Of a stretch of 64,000 nt of DNA, positions 54,770-62,965 are shown in pieces. The notes below the pieces were generated by a model. It saw only the letters and a list, made by a program, of their open reading frames with translations. It was not told where the DNA came from and did not search any database. Every line of letters begins with the position of its first letter. The stretch's first letter is position 1. This DNA comes from Phycisphaerae bacterium (GTDB lineage: Bacteria; Planctomycetota; Phycisphaerae; Phycisphaerales; SM1A02). Position numbers and translations under genes: made by a program. Where the stretch lies: positions 46,248-110,247 of the forward strand of contig PAQL01000004.1 in the NCBI GenBank assembly GCA_002709295.1. Direction: 5' to 3'.

Positions 54770-56032
54770 ATGCCATTCCTCTCGATTCTCACCATCAGCC
54801 TCTCCATCCTGAGCGGAGGGGAGACCTCCAGTGACCCGTCCACGGCAGGAGCCGTCATCGGTGGGAACAACGAGATCCCGCGGATGCGCCCGATCCGGGT
54901 CTTCGAGGACGTGAAGCTGAAGCGCCCGGTCCAGATCCTGTCCCGGCCCGACCAGCCGGAGAACCTCTACGTCCTTGAGCAGCCGGGCCGGATCCTCGTC
55001 CTCGATCGAACTCGTCCCGACATGACGGATCCCGAGGTCTTTCTCGACATCCGTCCCGGCGTGAGGATGAAGAACAACGAGGAGGGCCTTCTGGCGATGA
55101 CGTTCTCCCCCGAGGTCGAGGAGGACGGTCACTTCTACCTGTACTACTCGGCGAGTTCGCCACGACGATCGGTGCTGTCCCGATTCACCGTCGGTGATGA
55201 CGGTGAGGCGGATCCCGGATCCGAGAAGGTGCTCCTCGAGATCAAGCAGCCGTGGGGCAATCACAATGGTGGTGATGTCGCGTTCGGTCCGGATGGAATG
55301 CTCTACCTCTCCATCGGCGACGGGGGTGCCGCCAACGACCCGATGAACCACGCCCAGAATCTGGAGACGCTTCTGGGGACCGTCATCCGCATCGATCCGT
55401 CCCGTTCCGAGGGTGACCGGCCGTACGGGATTCCGGAGGACAACCCCTTCGTGGGTCGTGAGGACGCCCGTCCGGAGATCTGGGCCTACGGTCTTCGGAA
55501 CATCTGGAGGATGTCCTTCGACGAGGAGACGGGAAGGCTCTGGGGTGGAGATGTCGGACAGAACAAGTACGAAGAGGTCGATGTGATCGAGTCCGGCGGC
55601 AACTACGGCTGGAGGATCCGCGAGGGCAAGCATCCCTTCCGGGCAGACGAATCCGCGCCGGAGGGTGTGGAGCTGATCGATCCGATCGTCGAATATCCCC
55701 GCGGGGACGGGATCAGCATCACCGGCGGCCACGTCTATCGGGGGACGGCGAGGCCCGCCGCGGTCGGAACCTATCTCTACGGGGACTACCGGTCCGGCCG
55801 CATCTGGGGGATTCGTGAGAACGACGGCAGCCTCTCCAAGGGACCGGTCCAGGTCGCCCGTCTCCGGAACTCGCTGATCTCGAGCTTCGGGAAGGATGCC
55901 GACGGCGAGATCTGGATCTGCACCTTCGAGGGCGACGAGTACCCCGGGCACGGCGCGATCTGGCGATTCACCGGACCGCTGAAGCCTGCAAGGAAGGCGG
56001 AGACGAAACCCGCCGGGACCACCGACGGGTGA
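54770..56032 (+). CDS. Glucose/sorbosone dehydrogenase-like secreted protein (PQQ-type beta-propeller)
   Basis: The product has 420 residues from ATG 54770, which opens a signal peptide (MPFLSILTISLSILSGG). The mature protein is a six-bladed propeller of the GSDH/YliI family: RPVQILSRPDQPENLYVLEQPGRILVLD at the start, EEGLLAMTFSP, HNGGDVAFGPDGMLYLSIGDGG, IWAYGLRNIWRMSFD, LWGGDVGQNKYEEVDVI, GGNYGWRIREG and TGGHVYRG. Catalytic-site residues typical of PQQ-dependent aldose dehydrogenases (the His in NHNGG, RN in GLRN) are present. Acts in the periplasm on a sugar. It overlaps pqiA (GTGA). Confidence 0.92.
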   Translation: MPFLSILTISLSILSGGETSSDPSTAGAVIGGNNEIPRMRPIRVFEDVKLKRPVQILSRPDQPENLYVLEQPGRILVLDRTRPDMTDPEVFLDIRPGVRMKNNEEGLLAMTFSPEVEEDGHFYLYYSASSPRRSVLSRFTVGDDGEADPGSEKVLLEIKQPWGNHNGGDVAFGPDGMLYLSIGDGGAANDPMNHAQNLETLLGTVIRIDPSRSEGDRPYGIPEDNPFVGREDARPEIWAYGLRNIWRMSFDEETGRLWGGDVGQNKYEEVDVIESGGNYGWRIREGKHPFRADESAPEGVELIDPIVEYPRGDGISITGGHVYRGTARPAAVGTYLYGDYRSGRIWGIRENDGSLSKGPVQVARLRNSLISSFGKDADGEIWICTFEGDEYPGHGAIWRFTGPLKPARKAETKPAGTTDG

Positions 56033-56649
56033 CCGGCGTCGCCGCGGGGACCATCGCCGGCTGCACGGCGTGCGGGGGCGTCTGCACGATCGATGCCTCC
56101 GGGATCGAAGGCAGGGTCCGGCTTCGCTGTCCGCATTGCGGTCACCCGCTTCCAGACGTCGGAAGCCTTCGCATCTCGAGGTCGAGGACCGCGGCATTCG
56201 CGACCTCGGCCCTGCTGCTCTACCCGCCCGCGGTGCTGATGCCGGTGCTCCGGATCGATCGACTCGGGCATGCCCATGAGACGGGGATCATCGACGGCGT
56301 CGCCACGCTCTTCAGGGATGGTCACGGATGGCTGGCGGCGATCGTCCTGGTCTGCTCGGTGATCATTCCGCTCTCCAAGCTTCTGGGCCTCCTCGTGCTC
56401 TGCACGGCCCGCATCCGGGTGGGCACGGCGACTCGCAGACGAGTGTGGGGCGTGATCGAGGCACTCGGCCGATGGGGGATGCTGGACGTGCTGCTGGTCG
56501 CGGCCCTGGTTGCGCTGGTGAAGCTGGGGGATCTCGTCCGCATCGAACCGGGACCCGGCGCCGCGATCTTCGCGATCATGGTCGCCTTCTCCCTGCTGGC
56601 CTCGGCCTGCTTCGATCCGCGTGCGGTCCGACAGGAGGAGACGTCATGA
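56029..56649 (+). CDS. pqiA: Paraquat-inducible protein A-like membrane protein
   Basis: The 206-residue protein starts at GTG 56029 within the upstream stop. Two zinc-ribbon-like cysteine pairs (CTACGG and CPHCGH) at about residues 12-38 precede four hydrophobic segments (about 55-75, 95-120, 145-165, 175-195), which is one PqiA unit; E. coli PqiA has two. The conserved motif ALGRWGMLDVLLVA, matching the family's GxWSMxDV, is clear. It is expected to work with the MCE protein downstream in intermembrane lipid transport. Coupled translation to pqiB via ATGA supports a complex. Confidence 0.88.
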   Translation: MTGVAAGTIAGCTACGGVCTIDASGIEGRVRLRCPHCGHPLPDVGSLRISRSRTAAFATSALLLYPPAVLMPVLRIDRLGHAHETGIIDGVATLFRDGHGWLAAIVLVCSVIIPLSKLLGLLVLCTARIRVGTATRRRVWGVIEALGRWGMLDVLLVAALVALVKLGDLVRIEPGPGAAIFAIMVAFSLLASACFDPRAVRQEETS

Positions 56650-57578
56650 CCGAAGAACAGGGTGACCGAGCGGAAGCAACGATCGATCGACCGCCATCCG
56701 CGATCATCGAGCCTCGTGAAGGGGCGTTCGGGGGAGGCGGTCTGATCTGGGGGATCCCCCTGATCGTGGCCCTGGTGGTGGCCGTGATCGCGTGGCGGGC
56801 ATGGAGCGATCGCGCCTTCGAGGTGGTCGTCGACTTCGAGACCGCCCACGGCCTTGCCGGTGGTGACCCGGTCCGGTCCTTCGGGATCGAGGTCGGCAGC
56901 GTGAGCTCCCTCGAACTCGTCCACGACCCCTCCCGACCCGATCGTCCGATCGTTCGAGCGACGCTCGCCATCGATCCCGAGGATCGTGATCTGCTTCGGA
57001 CCGACACCGTCTTCTGGATCGAGCACCCTCGAGTCGACTTCGGCGGGGTCGGAGGTCTCGACACGATCACCGGTCCGCGCTACGTGGGCATGTCGCCCGG
57101 CAGCGGGGACCGGGATCGCGGACCGTTCATCGGGCTGGCAAGGCCTCCGGTCGCGGCATCGCATGCGGATGGATTGCAGGTCGTCCTTCACGCCTCCGAT
57201 CGCGCAGGGATGCGCGAGGGCGGAGCGGTGACCTACCGCGGCGTGCAGATCGGTCGGATTCTCGACGTCGGTCTCGCTCCCCGGGCCTCGCGAGTCGAGG
57301 CCACGGTGCTGATCGACGGGAGATACGCGCCGATCGTGAGAACCAACTCGCGATTCTTCTCGACCAGCGGCATCGGATTCGAACTCGGCTTCGACGGACT
57401 TCGTGCCGATGTCGAGTCACTCGAGTCGATGGTGGCGGGAGGAGTCGGCGTCGCCACGCCGAATCGCCTCGGTGATCCCGCCGAGCCGGGGGCTCGATAC
57501 CCGCTCCAGGATCGAGCGGATCCGGGCTGGCTGGAGTGGGATCCCGAGATCGATCTCGACGTCGACGGCGTCGACTGA
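56646..57578 (+). CDS. pqiB: PqiB/MlaD-like MCE protein
   Basis: The 310-residue protein has one N-terminal helix (about residues 33-51) and two MCE-type beta domains (about 55-165 and 170-280). The first begins EVVVDFETAHGLAGGDPVRSFGIEVGSV, the second LQVVLHASDRAGMREGGAVTYRGVQIG, and both match the MCE motif 'F...GL..G..V...G..VG'. MCE proteins form hexameric rings that carry lipids across the periplasm. It is shorter than E. coli PqiB (three MCE domains), in keeping with the single-unit PqiA upstream. It overlaps pqiA by 4 nt. Confidence 0.88.
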   Translation: MTEEQGDRAEATIDRPPSAIIEPREGAFGGGGLIWGIPLIVALVVAVIAWRAWSDRAFEVVVDFETAHGLAGGDPVRSFGIEVGSVSSLELVHDPSRPDRPIVRATLAIDPEDRDLLRTDTVFWIEHPRVDFGGVGGLDTITGPRYVGMSPGSGDRDRGPFIGLARPPVAASHADGLQVVLHASDRAGMREGGAVTYRGVQIGRILDVGLAPRASRVEATVLIDGRYAPIVRTNSRFFSTSGIGFELGFDGLRADVESLESMVAGGVGVATPNRLGDPAEPGARYPLQDRADPGWLEWDPEIDLDVDGVD

Positions 57579-57592
57579 AGGGCTCCCGGGTT

Positions 57593-58678
57593 TCAGAACC
57601 GCCAGCTGACGAATCCGGCGATGAACGCCGCCGGATCGAGATCCGCGTTGCTGATGCGGTTGCCGTTGCGGTCGTCGAGTCGGTATTCGTTGAAGAGCGA
57701 CACGCCGCCGACGATGTCCATCCGGATCCCGTTCGAGAATCTCCAGGTGCTTCGAAGCCAGATGGGAAGGCCGCTGTCCTCGCCCACGCCCTCGCTGCGA
57801 TTCGCAGGCCCGGTGTCGTCGAGTCGGAATCGACGGACCTCGTAGCGGGAGCCGATCGACACCTCGGAGATCCGATCCGGACGCCATGCGATCTCGAGGC
57901 CGGCACCGGTGGGATAGGCCTCGGGTCCGAGGACGTTGGAGACCACCACGGTGTCGGTCACCTGCCAGTAGACGATCACGACCGGGATGGCGAGGATCGA
58001 ATCCTCGATCTGACTGGAGAGAAGCACGCCGCCACCGATGCTGAGCTTCTCGCTGAAGGCGTAGCTCAGGGCGGCGTTGCCGCCGAAGGTGAGGCTGTCG
58101 GAGAAGCGGGCCTGGGTCTCGCCGGCGAATCCGATTCGAAGTCCGAGGTTCATCGACCACCTCTGGTCGAGCTGCCAGTTCGAGAGGCCGATCGCGGTGA
58201 CCGCCTGGACGCTGTTCCATGGCGTCACTCCCGGTGCCGGCGACAGTTCCGAATCACCCTTGAACCGGTACCAGTCGCCGCCCCATGCGAGGGCGACCGA
58301 TCCGGTGACCTCGGGGTGGAAACGCAACTCGGTGCCGATCGAACCGAAGGCCCGGTCGACGGAGACCGAGCCCCCGTCGCCGAAGTCCGTTCCGAACTCG
58401 TGCAGGTAGCCGAGGCTTGCATGGGTGCCGCGCTCGATCCGTTCGAACATGATGTTCCAGCCGAGCGGAGACCCGGAGTCCGAGTCCGTCTCGGCGTCCA
58501 CCGGGGTGCCGGAGGCCTCGCCATCCGAAGGGGGGTCCTGGTCGATCATCGCCTCGGAACCGGAGGGAGAACCCCGTTCCAGAAGCAGGGCGAGCGCATC
58601 CGCGGATGCGGCGCCGGTCAGCGAGGTCGCGACGATCAGTCCGAGACAGGTCCGGTCGAGGTGGAGGTGTTCGATCAT
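57593..58678 (-). CDS. DUF6268-like outer-membrane beta-barrel protein
   Basis: The product has 361 residues. A signal peptide (about 1-26) and an acidic, Ser/Asp-rich linker (about 40-70) precede alternating amphipathic strands through to a C-terminal FVSWRF, the aromatic ending needed for outer-membrane barrel insertion. It resembles planctomycete proteins of the DUF6268 type, whose function is unknown; a porin or secretion role is possible. Its start overlaps the MoxR stop (ATGA at 58675-58678), so it is cotranslated with that ATPase. It converges with pqiB, with 14 nt between stops. Confidence 0.75.
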   Translation of the reverse strand: MIEHLHLDRTCLGLIVATSLTGAASADALALLLERGSPSGSEAMIDQDPPSDGEASGTPVDAETDSDSGSPLGWNIMFERIERGTHASLGYLHEFGTDFGDGGSVSVDRAFGSIGTELRFHPEVTGSVALAWGGDWYRFKGDSELSPAPGVTPWNSVQAVTAIGLSNWQLDQRWSMNLGLRIGFAGETQARFSDSLTFGGNAALSYAFSEKLSIGGGVLLSSQIEDSILAIPVVIVYWQVTDTVVVSNVLGPEAYPTGAGLEIAWRPDRISEVSIGSRYEVRRFRLDDTGPANRSEGVGEDSGLPIWLRSTWRFSNGIRMDIVGGVSLFNEYRLDDRNGNRISNADLDPAAFIAGFVSWRF

Positions 58679-59691
58679 GAGTTCGCCGCCAGTTCGACCT
58701 CGGTGGGGAGGGTGTCCATGATCTTTCCGATGATCTCGTCGGTGGTGATCCCTTCGGCCTCGGCCTCGAAGTTGAGCAGGCAGCGGTGACGAAGGGCGGG
58801 AAGTGCGATCTCCCTGATGTCCCGGACGGCGACACTCGTGCGACCGTCGAGGAGGGCTCTCACCTTTCCGGCGAGGACGATCGTCTGGGCCGCACGCGGG
58901 CTGGCTCCGAACCGGAAGTAACGGTTGACCTCGGGGGTGGCGAACTGGCCTTCGGGATGGGTAGAGAGCACCATTCGGACCGCGTAGTCCTGGACCTGCG
59001 GAGTCACGCCGACCCGTCGCACCAGCTTCTGATGCTCGATGATCGCCGGAGCGTCGAGCACCCGTTCGATCACCGCCTCGTGTCCGGTGGTCGTCCGGTC
59101 GAGGATCTCGGAAAGTTCCTCGCGACTGGAGTAACCAACCACCAGCTTGAAGAAGAACCGGTCGAGCTGGGCTTCGGGCAGTGGATAGGTGCCTTCCTGC
59201 TCCACCGGGTTCTGGGTCGCCATGACGAAGAAGGGCTTGTCGAGGATGTGGGTCTCGCCGCCGACGGTGACCGACTTCTCCTGCATCGCCTCGAGCAGGG
59301 ACGACTGGGTCTTCGGAGTGGCTCGGTTGATCTCGTCGGCGAGGACGATCTGGGCGAAGATCGGTCCCTTGCGGAACGCGAAGTCGCGGCCTCCATCACC
59401 CTCCACCACGATGGTGGTCCCGGTCACGTCGGCGGGCATGAGGTCGGGGGTGAACTGGATCCGACTGAACTGGAGATGCAGCGCCTCGCTGAGCGATCGG
59501 ATGAGCAGCGTCTTTCCGAGTCCGGGCACGCCTTCCAGCAGGGCATGACCGCCTGCGAAGAGGCAGGTCAGCACACCGTCGACGATCTCGTCGTGACCCA
59601 CCACGGCCTTGGCGATCTCATCCTTCACACGGCGGTAGTCCTCGGCGAACCTCGCGACGAGGGCTGAAGGGTCGGTGGACTCGTCTGGCAT
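58675..59691 (-). CDS. MoxR-family AAA+ ATPase
   Basis: The 338-residue cytosolic ATPase is typical in length for the family. Walker A is LEGVPGLGKT, followed by RIQFTPDLMPADVTGT, the MoxR-specific FAQIVLADEINRATPKTQSSLLEAMQEKSVT with Walker B, and sensor 1 in MATQNPVEQEGTYPLPEAQLDRFF. MoxR proteins act as chaperones that help insert cofactors or assemble complexes. The usual partners (DUF58 and von Willebrand A proteins) are not adjacent; the only cotranslated neighbour is the outer-membrane barrel gene. A TATCCT (59758-59753) is a possible -10 element about 60 nt upstream. Confidence 0.95.
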   Translation of the reverse strand: MPDESTDPSALVARFAEDYRRVKDEIAKAVVGHDEIVDGVLTCLFAGGHALLEGVPGLGKTLLIRSLSEALHLQFSRIQFTPDLMPADVTGTTIVVEGDGGRDFAFRKGPIFAQIVLADEINRATPKTQSSLLEAMQEKSVTVGGETHILDKPFFVMATQNPVEQEGTYPLPEAQLDRFFFKLVVGYSSREELSEILDRTTTGHEAVIERVLDAPAIIEHQKLVRRVGVTPQVQDYAVRMVLSTHPEGQFATPEVNRYFRFGASPRAAQTIVLAGKVRALLDGRTSVAVRDIREIALPALRHRCLLNFEAEAEGITTDEIIGKIMDTLPTEVELAANS

Positions 59692-59861
59692 CTTGGATCG
59701 TTCCCGGATGTGGGTGGATGACGGGGGACTCGGTCGAGCCCCGGCACCGGAGAGGATAGGGGCTTCGGGTGGTTCGAGCGTGTTTCGTCGTCGGGATCCG
59801 GGTCGCCGGTGCGTGACTTCGAGGTGAGGTTCCCGCAGGGCGGTTCCGGGAGCGTCTGAAG

Positions 59862-59893
59862 ACGCCGCCGGCCCCCCAGGAGGGACCGGCGGC
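59862..59893 (-). terminator. Probable terminator of the clpP pair
   Basis: CGCCGCCGG (59862-59870) pairs perfectly with CCGGCGGCG (59885-59893), with an inner CCC/GGG extension. On the minus strand the tail is TCTTC. It lies 33-64 nt past the clpP stop at 59926; the T-run is poor. Confidence 0.6.
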
Positions 59894-59925
59894 GGTGTGG
59901 ATGATTCGAATGTGAAGAGAGGGGC

Positions 59926-60540
59926 TCAGTCGCTCTTCTTCGGTCCGCCGGAGGGAAGCCGCTCGAGGATCTGGTCGCACAGGCCGTATTCGACCATCTG
60001 ATCCGCGGTGAGCCAGAGGTTCCGCTCGCAGTCGGCGGCGATCTTCTCCTCCGAGGCACCGGTCTGCTCGTGGTAGATGCGGTAGATCTGGTCCCGCATC
60101 CGGAGGATGTGTCGGGCCTCGATCTCGAGATCGGTCGCCTGTCCCTCCAGCACGCCGCTGAGCAGCGGCTGGTGCATGAGGTTCTCGCTGTTGGGCAGGC
60201 AGTAACGCTTGCCCTTGGCGCCCGAACACGCGATGACGGAACCCATCGACGCCGCCTGTCCGATGACATAGGTGGAGACGTCGTTGGGGATGAACCGCAT
60301 CGTGTCCACGATCGCGAGTCCGCTGGTGACGCTGCCACCCGGACTGTTGACGTAGAGGGAGATGTCGGCCTCGGGATCCTCGTTGGCGAGGAAGAGCAGC
60401 TGTGCGACGACGAGATTCGCCATCGCATCGGCCACGGGTCCGCCGCAGAAGATGATGCGGTCGTTGAGCAGCCGCGAGTAGATGTCGTAGGCGCGCTCGC
60501 CGCGGCCGGTCTTTTCGATGACGATCGGAACGAGGGTCAT
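59926..60540 (-). CDS. clpP: ATP-dependent Clp protease proteolytic subunit (copy 1)
   Basis: The 204-residue ClpP has an intact catalytic triad: S98 in GQAASMGS, H123 in LMHQP and D170 in AADCERN, with LYVNSPGGS and the [12 protein letters not shown] start region. It forms the protease barrel used with ClpX or ClpA unfoldases in the cytosol. ATG 60540 starts the conserved region; a longer in-frame extension overlaps the other clpP and lacks family similarity. It follows the second clpP with a 22-nt gap in one operon. Residues 117-122 (NSENLM) vary from most ClpPs. Confidence 0.95.
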   Translation of the reverse strand: MTLVPIVIEKTGRGERAYDIYSRLLNDRIIFCGGPVADAMANLVVAQLLFLANEDPEADISLYVNSPGGSVTSGLAIVDTMRFIPNDVSTYVIGQAASMGSVIACSGAKGKRYCLPNSENLMHQPLLSGVLEGQATDLEIEARHILRMRDQIYRIYHEQTGASEEKIAADCERNLWLTADQMVEYGLCDQILERLPSGGPKKSD

Positions 60541-60562
60541 GTCGGTCGGCTCCTGCCTTGGC

Positions 60563-61246
60563 TCAGCTGTCGGACTTGTCATTGGAACCGCCGGTCTTGG
60601 CGGCAGGGAACTCGGCGACCTCGTCGACGAGGCCGTACTCCAGTGCCTCCTGAGCACTGAAGAACCGATCACGTTCGCCGTCGGCGGCGACCCGCTCGAC
60701 GTCCTGGCCCGTGTGTCGGGCGATGATTTCGTTCAAGGTCCGCTTGGCCTTGATGATCTCCTCGGCCTGGATCTGGATGTCCGAGGTCTGCCCGGTCACC
60801 CCGCCGTACGGCTGGTGGATCATGACCTTGGCATGCGGAAGAATGTGTCGCTTGCCCTTCTGGCCGGCACAGAGGAGCACCGAACCACCGGAGTACGCGC
60901 GTCCGATGCAGAAGGTGGCCACCTCGCTGGAGATGAACTGCATGGTGTCGTAGATCGCGAGGGTGTCGTCGACCGCACCGCCGGGGCTGTTGATGTAGAG
61001 CTGGATGTCCTGGCCTCGCTTCTGATTCTCGAGGTAGAGCATCTGCATCATCACTCGCGCCGCGGAGGCGTGGTTGATCTCGCCGATCAGGAACACGACG
61101 CGATTCTCGAGCAGAAGCTCGTCGATCGTCATCTCCCGGGTCCGCTGGTAGTTGACCGCGGCCCGGGGTTCGATTCCGGCTTGGTTGACGGCCGCGGCTC
61201 GAACGAGGTCGAGGGCGGGGAGATGATCTGTCGGCTGTTCGTGCAT
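60563..61246 (-). CDS. clpP: ATP-dependent Clp protease proteolytic subunit (copy 2)
   Basis: The 227-residue ClpP has triad residues S119 in GRAYSGGS, H144 in MIHQP and D189 in AADGERD, with LYINSPGGA. The serine-loop sequence (AYSGG instead of AASMG) departs from the usual ClpP motif but keeps the Ser. The N-terminus is about 20 residues longer than copy 1, with [18 protein letters not shown]. It is the promoter-proximal gene of the pair: TATGAT on the minus strand (61300-61295), about 49 nt before ATG 61246, is a good -10 candidate. The two subunits may form mixed rings. Confidence 0.95.
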   Translation of the reverse strand: MHEQPTDHLPALDLVRAAAVNQAGIEPRAAVNYQRTREMTIDELLLENRVVFLIGEINHASAARVMMQMLYLENQKRGQDIQLYINSPGGAVDDTLAIYDTMQFISSEVATFCIGRAYSGGSVLLCAGQKGKRHILPHAKVMIHQPYGGVTGQTSDIQIQAEEIIKAKRTLNEIIARHTGQDVERVAADGERDRFFSAQEALEYGLVDEVAEFPAAKTGGSNDKSDS

Positions 61247-61333
61247 GGGGGGTCCGTGCGTCGCCTGTGGGGGATGTCCGATTCCGGGGCGAGGATCATA
61301 CGACCCTCTCGCATCCGCCGGGTGATGGATCCT

Positions 61334-62899
61334 TCATCGGTCGAATCGGACACCCAGGTCCCCACCTTGAATCGGGTTTGGTCCTCTGGTGTCAGATGCA
61401 TCCAATTCCCCCTCCGATGAGGCGGGAAGGGTCATTCGCAGGCTGGCCCCTCCCAGAAGGTCCGAGGAGCCGGCGGTGAGGCCTCCGCCATGACGCTCGG
61501 CCAGTTTTCGGGCCACCGCGAGGCCCAGTCCGGTCCCTCGCTGGCCCTTCGTGGAATAGAAGGGCTCGAAGATCCTCGACCGCCGATCGATCGGGATGCC
61601 CGGCCCGTCATCCTCCACGACGACCTCCACCAGCCCTTCCTGGTCCAGATATCGGGTTCCGATCCGGATCCGACCGCGGTCGGCGACTGCATCGATGGCG
61701 TTGCCCAGGAGGTTCAGGATCACCTGGTGGATGGCATCGGGATCGATCGGGATGGGGGGCTCGCAGGGATCCTCGAGGTGCTCCAGCGAGATGTGGCGTC
61801 TCGAGATCGCCGTCTTGAGGGAATCCACCGCCTCTCCGGCGAGTCGGCCGACGATGGTGGGGGTCCGGTCGAGTCCGCGGTCCTTGGCGTAGGCCAGCAT
61901 GTTCAGGGAGAGGGCGAGGATACGGTCGAGATTCCGGGCGAGGATCGCCCACCCCCGCTGGGCGAGGTCGATCCGCTCCCGATCGAGGGCGAGTTCGATG
62001 GCGTCGGCCCCGCCGCGCATTCCCTGAAGGATGTTCTTGATGGAATGACTGAGCGCTGCCGTGGATTCGCCCATGGCGGCGAGTCGCTCGAGTCGAGCCG
62101 CGGTCATGAGGCCGTCTCCGACATGAAGCCTGAGATCGACCACCCCCGCGGCATCCCGCAGCATCGAGAGGGACTCGTCGTCCCAGCCCGGAACCGCGGG
62201 GCGCGAGGCGGCCACGATGTGACGGTTTCGGTCCTCCCCGATGACGATCGCCGCCACCGCGGTGGTCTCGTCGATCACCGCGACCCTCGCCCGCCCGATC
62301 GAATCCGGTTCGGTGATCGCCGACACCAGGTCGCGGGGCAGGTCGAACCCGCTTCGGGCGGCTTCTCCGTTTCGATCCCTGACCTCGGGGAGCCCACTCA
62401 GGACCCCGAGGTCGTTGATGGGCACGATCGCGACGTGCTCCGCCTCCAGCAGCTCGGCCAGGATCCCGGTCAGGGCGGCGGGCCCCTCAAGACTGGGATC
62501 CAGCAGCCTCCGCCAGCGATCGCTCGGGGGATTCCGTGGGGGATCCAGCAGCCGAACGACGTGTCGGTCCGGGTCGGGAGAGCGGACCCTTCCGTGAAGC
62601 TCCGATTCGTCGATGTGGGACATCAGCAGCACGGTGTCCCCGCACTGGATCCGGTCGCCTGCGGACAACGCCACCCGATCCAGCACCGGATCTCCATTCA
62701 GCAGGGTGCCGTTGGTGCTGTCGAGATCCCGAAGCCACCATCGGCCGTCATCCGGGGTCAGTTCGGCATGCCGGCGGCTGACCGAGTCGTCGCGCAGTGG
62801 GATCGCCTCGGTCGAGCGGCCGATCAGCTGCGGCTCTCGATCCGGCAGCGGATGCCGGGTACCGGCATCCGGTCCTTCGACGACGACCAGGGCGTACAC
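61334..62899 (-). CDS. FHA-domain sensor histidine kinase
   Basis: The 521-residue cytosolic protein has an N-terminal FHA phosphothreonine-binding domain (about 1-95: LIGRST, DDSVSRRHAEL, DLDSTNGTLLNG), a GAF-like middle (about 115-265), a HisKA-type dimerisation helix with H285 in ALSHSIKNILQG, and a HATPase_c domain (N-box LLGNAIDAVADRG, G1 EDDGPGIP, F-box FEPFYSTKG, G2 GTGLGLAVARKL). It has no transmembrane helices and no adjacent response regulator. It starts at GTG 62899. FHA input implies coupling to Ser/Thr kinase signalling. Confidence 0.93.
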   Translation of the reverse strand: MYALVVVEGPDAGTRHPLPDREPQLIGRSTEAIPLRDDSVSRRHAELTPDDGRWWLRDLDSTNGTLLNGDPVLDRVALSAGDRIQCGDTVLLMSHIDESELHGRVRSPDPDRHVVRLLDPPRNPPSDRWRRLLDPSLEGPAALTGILAELLEAEHVAIVPINDLGVLSGLPEVRDRNGEAARSGFDLPRDLVSAITEPDSIGRARVAVIDETTAVAAIVIGEDRNRHIVAASRPAVPGWDDESLSMLRDAAGVVDLRLHVGDGLMTAARLERLAAMGESTAALSHSIKNILQGMRGGADAIELALDRERIDLAQRGWAILARNLDRILALSLNMLAYAKDRGLDRTPTIVGRLAGEAVDSLKTAISRRHISLEHLEDPCEPPIPIDPDAIHQVILNLLGNAIDAVADRGRIRIGTRYLDQEGLVEVVVEDDGPGIPIDRRSRIFEPFYSTKGQRGTGLGLAVARKLAERHGGGLTAGSSDLLGGASLRMTLPASSEGELDASDTRGPNPIQGGDLGVRFDR

Positions 62900-62965
62900 G
62901 TCCCGAGTCTACGTATCCGGAGGGCTCCTGCGGAGGGTGGGGCTTCCGGCGATTAGGATGATGTC
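62900..62965. promoter_or_regulatory. Compact divergent promoter region with two -10-like hexamers at leaderless spacing
   Basis: The 66-bp gap serves both the kinase gene (minus) and holA (plus). On the minus strand TAGACT (62911-62906) ends 6 nt before GTG 62899; on the plus strand TAGGAT (62954-62959) ends 6 nt before GTG 62966. No good -35 boxes are visible. Confidence 0.4.
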
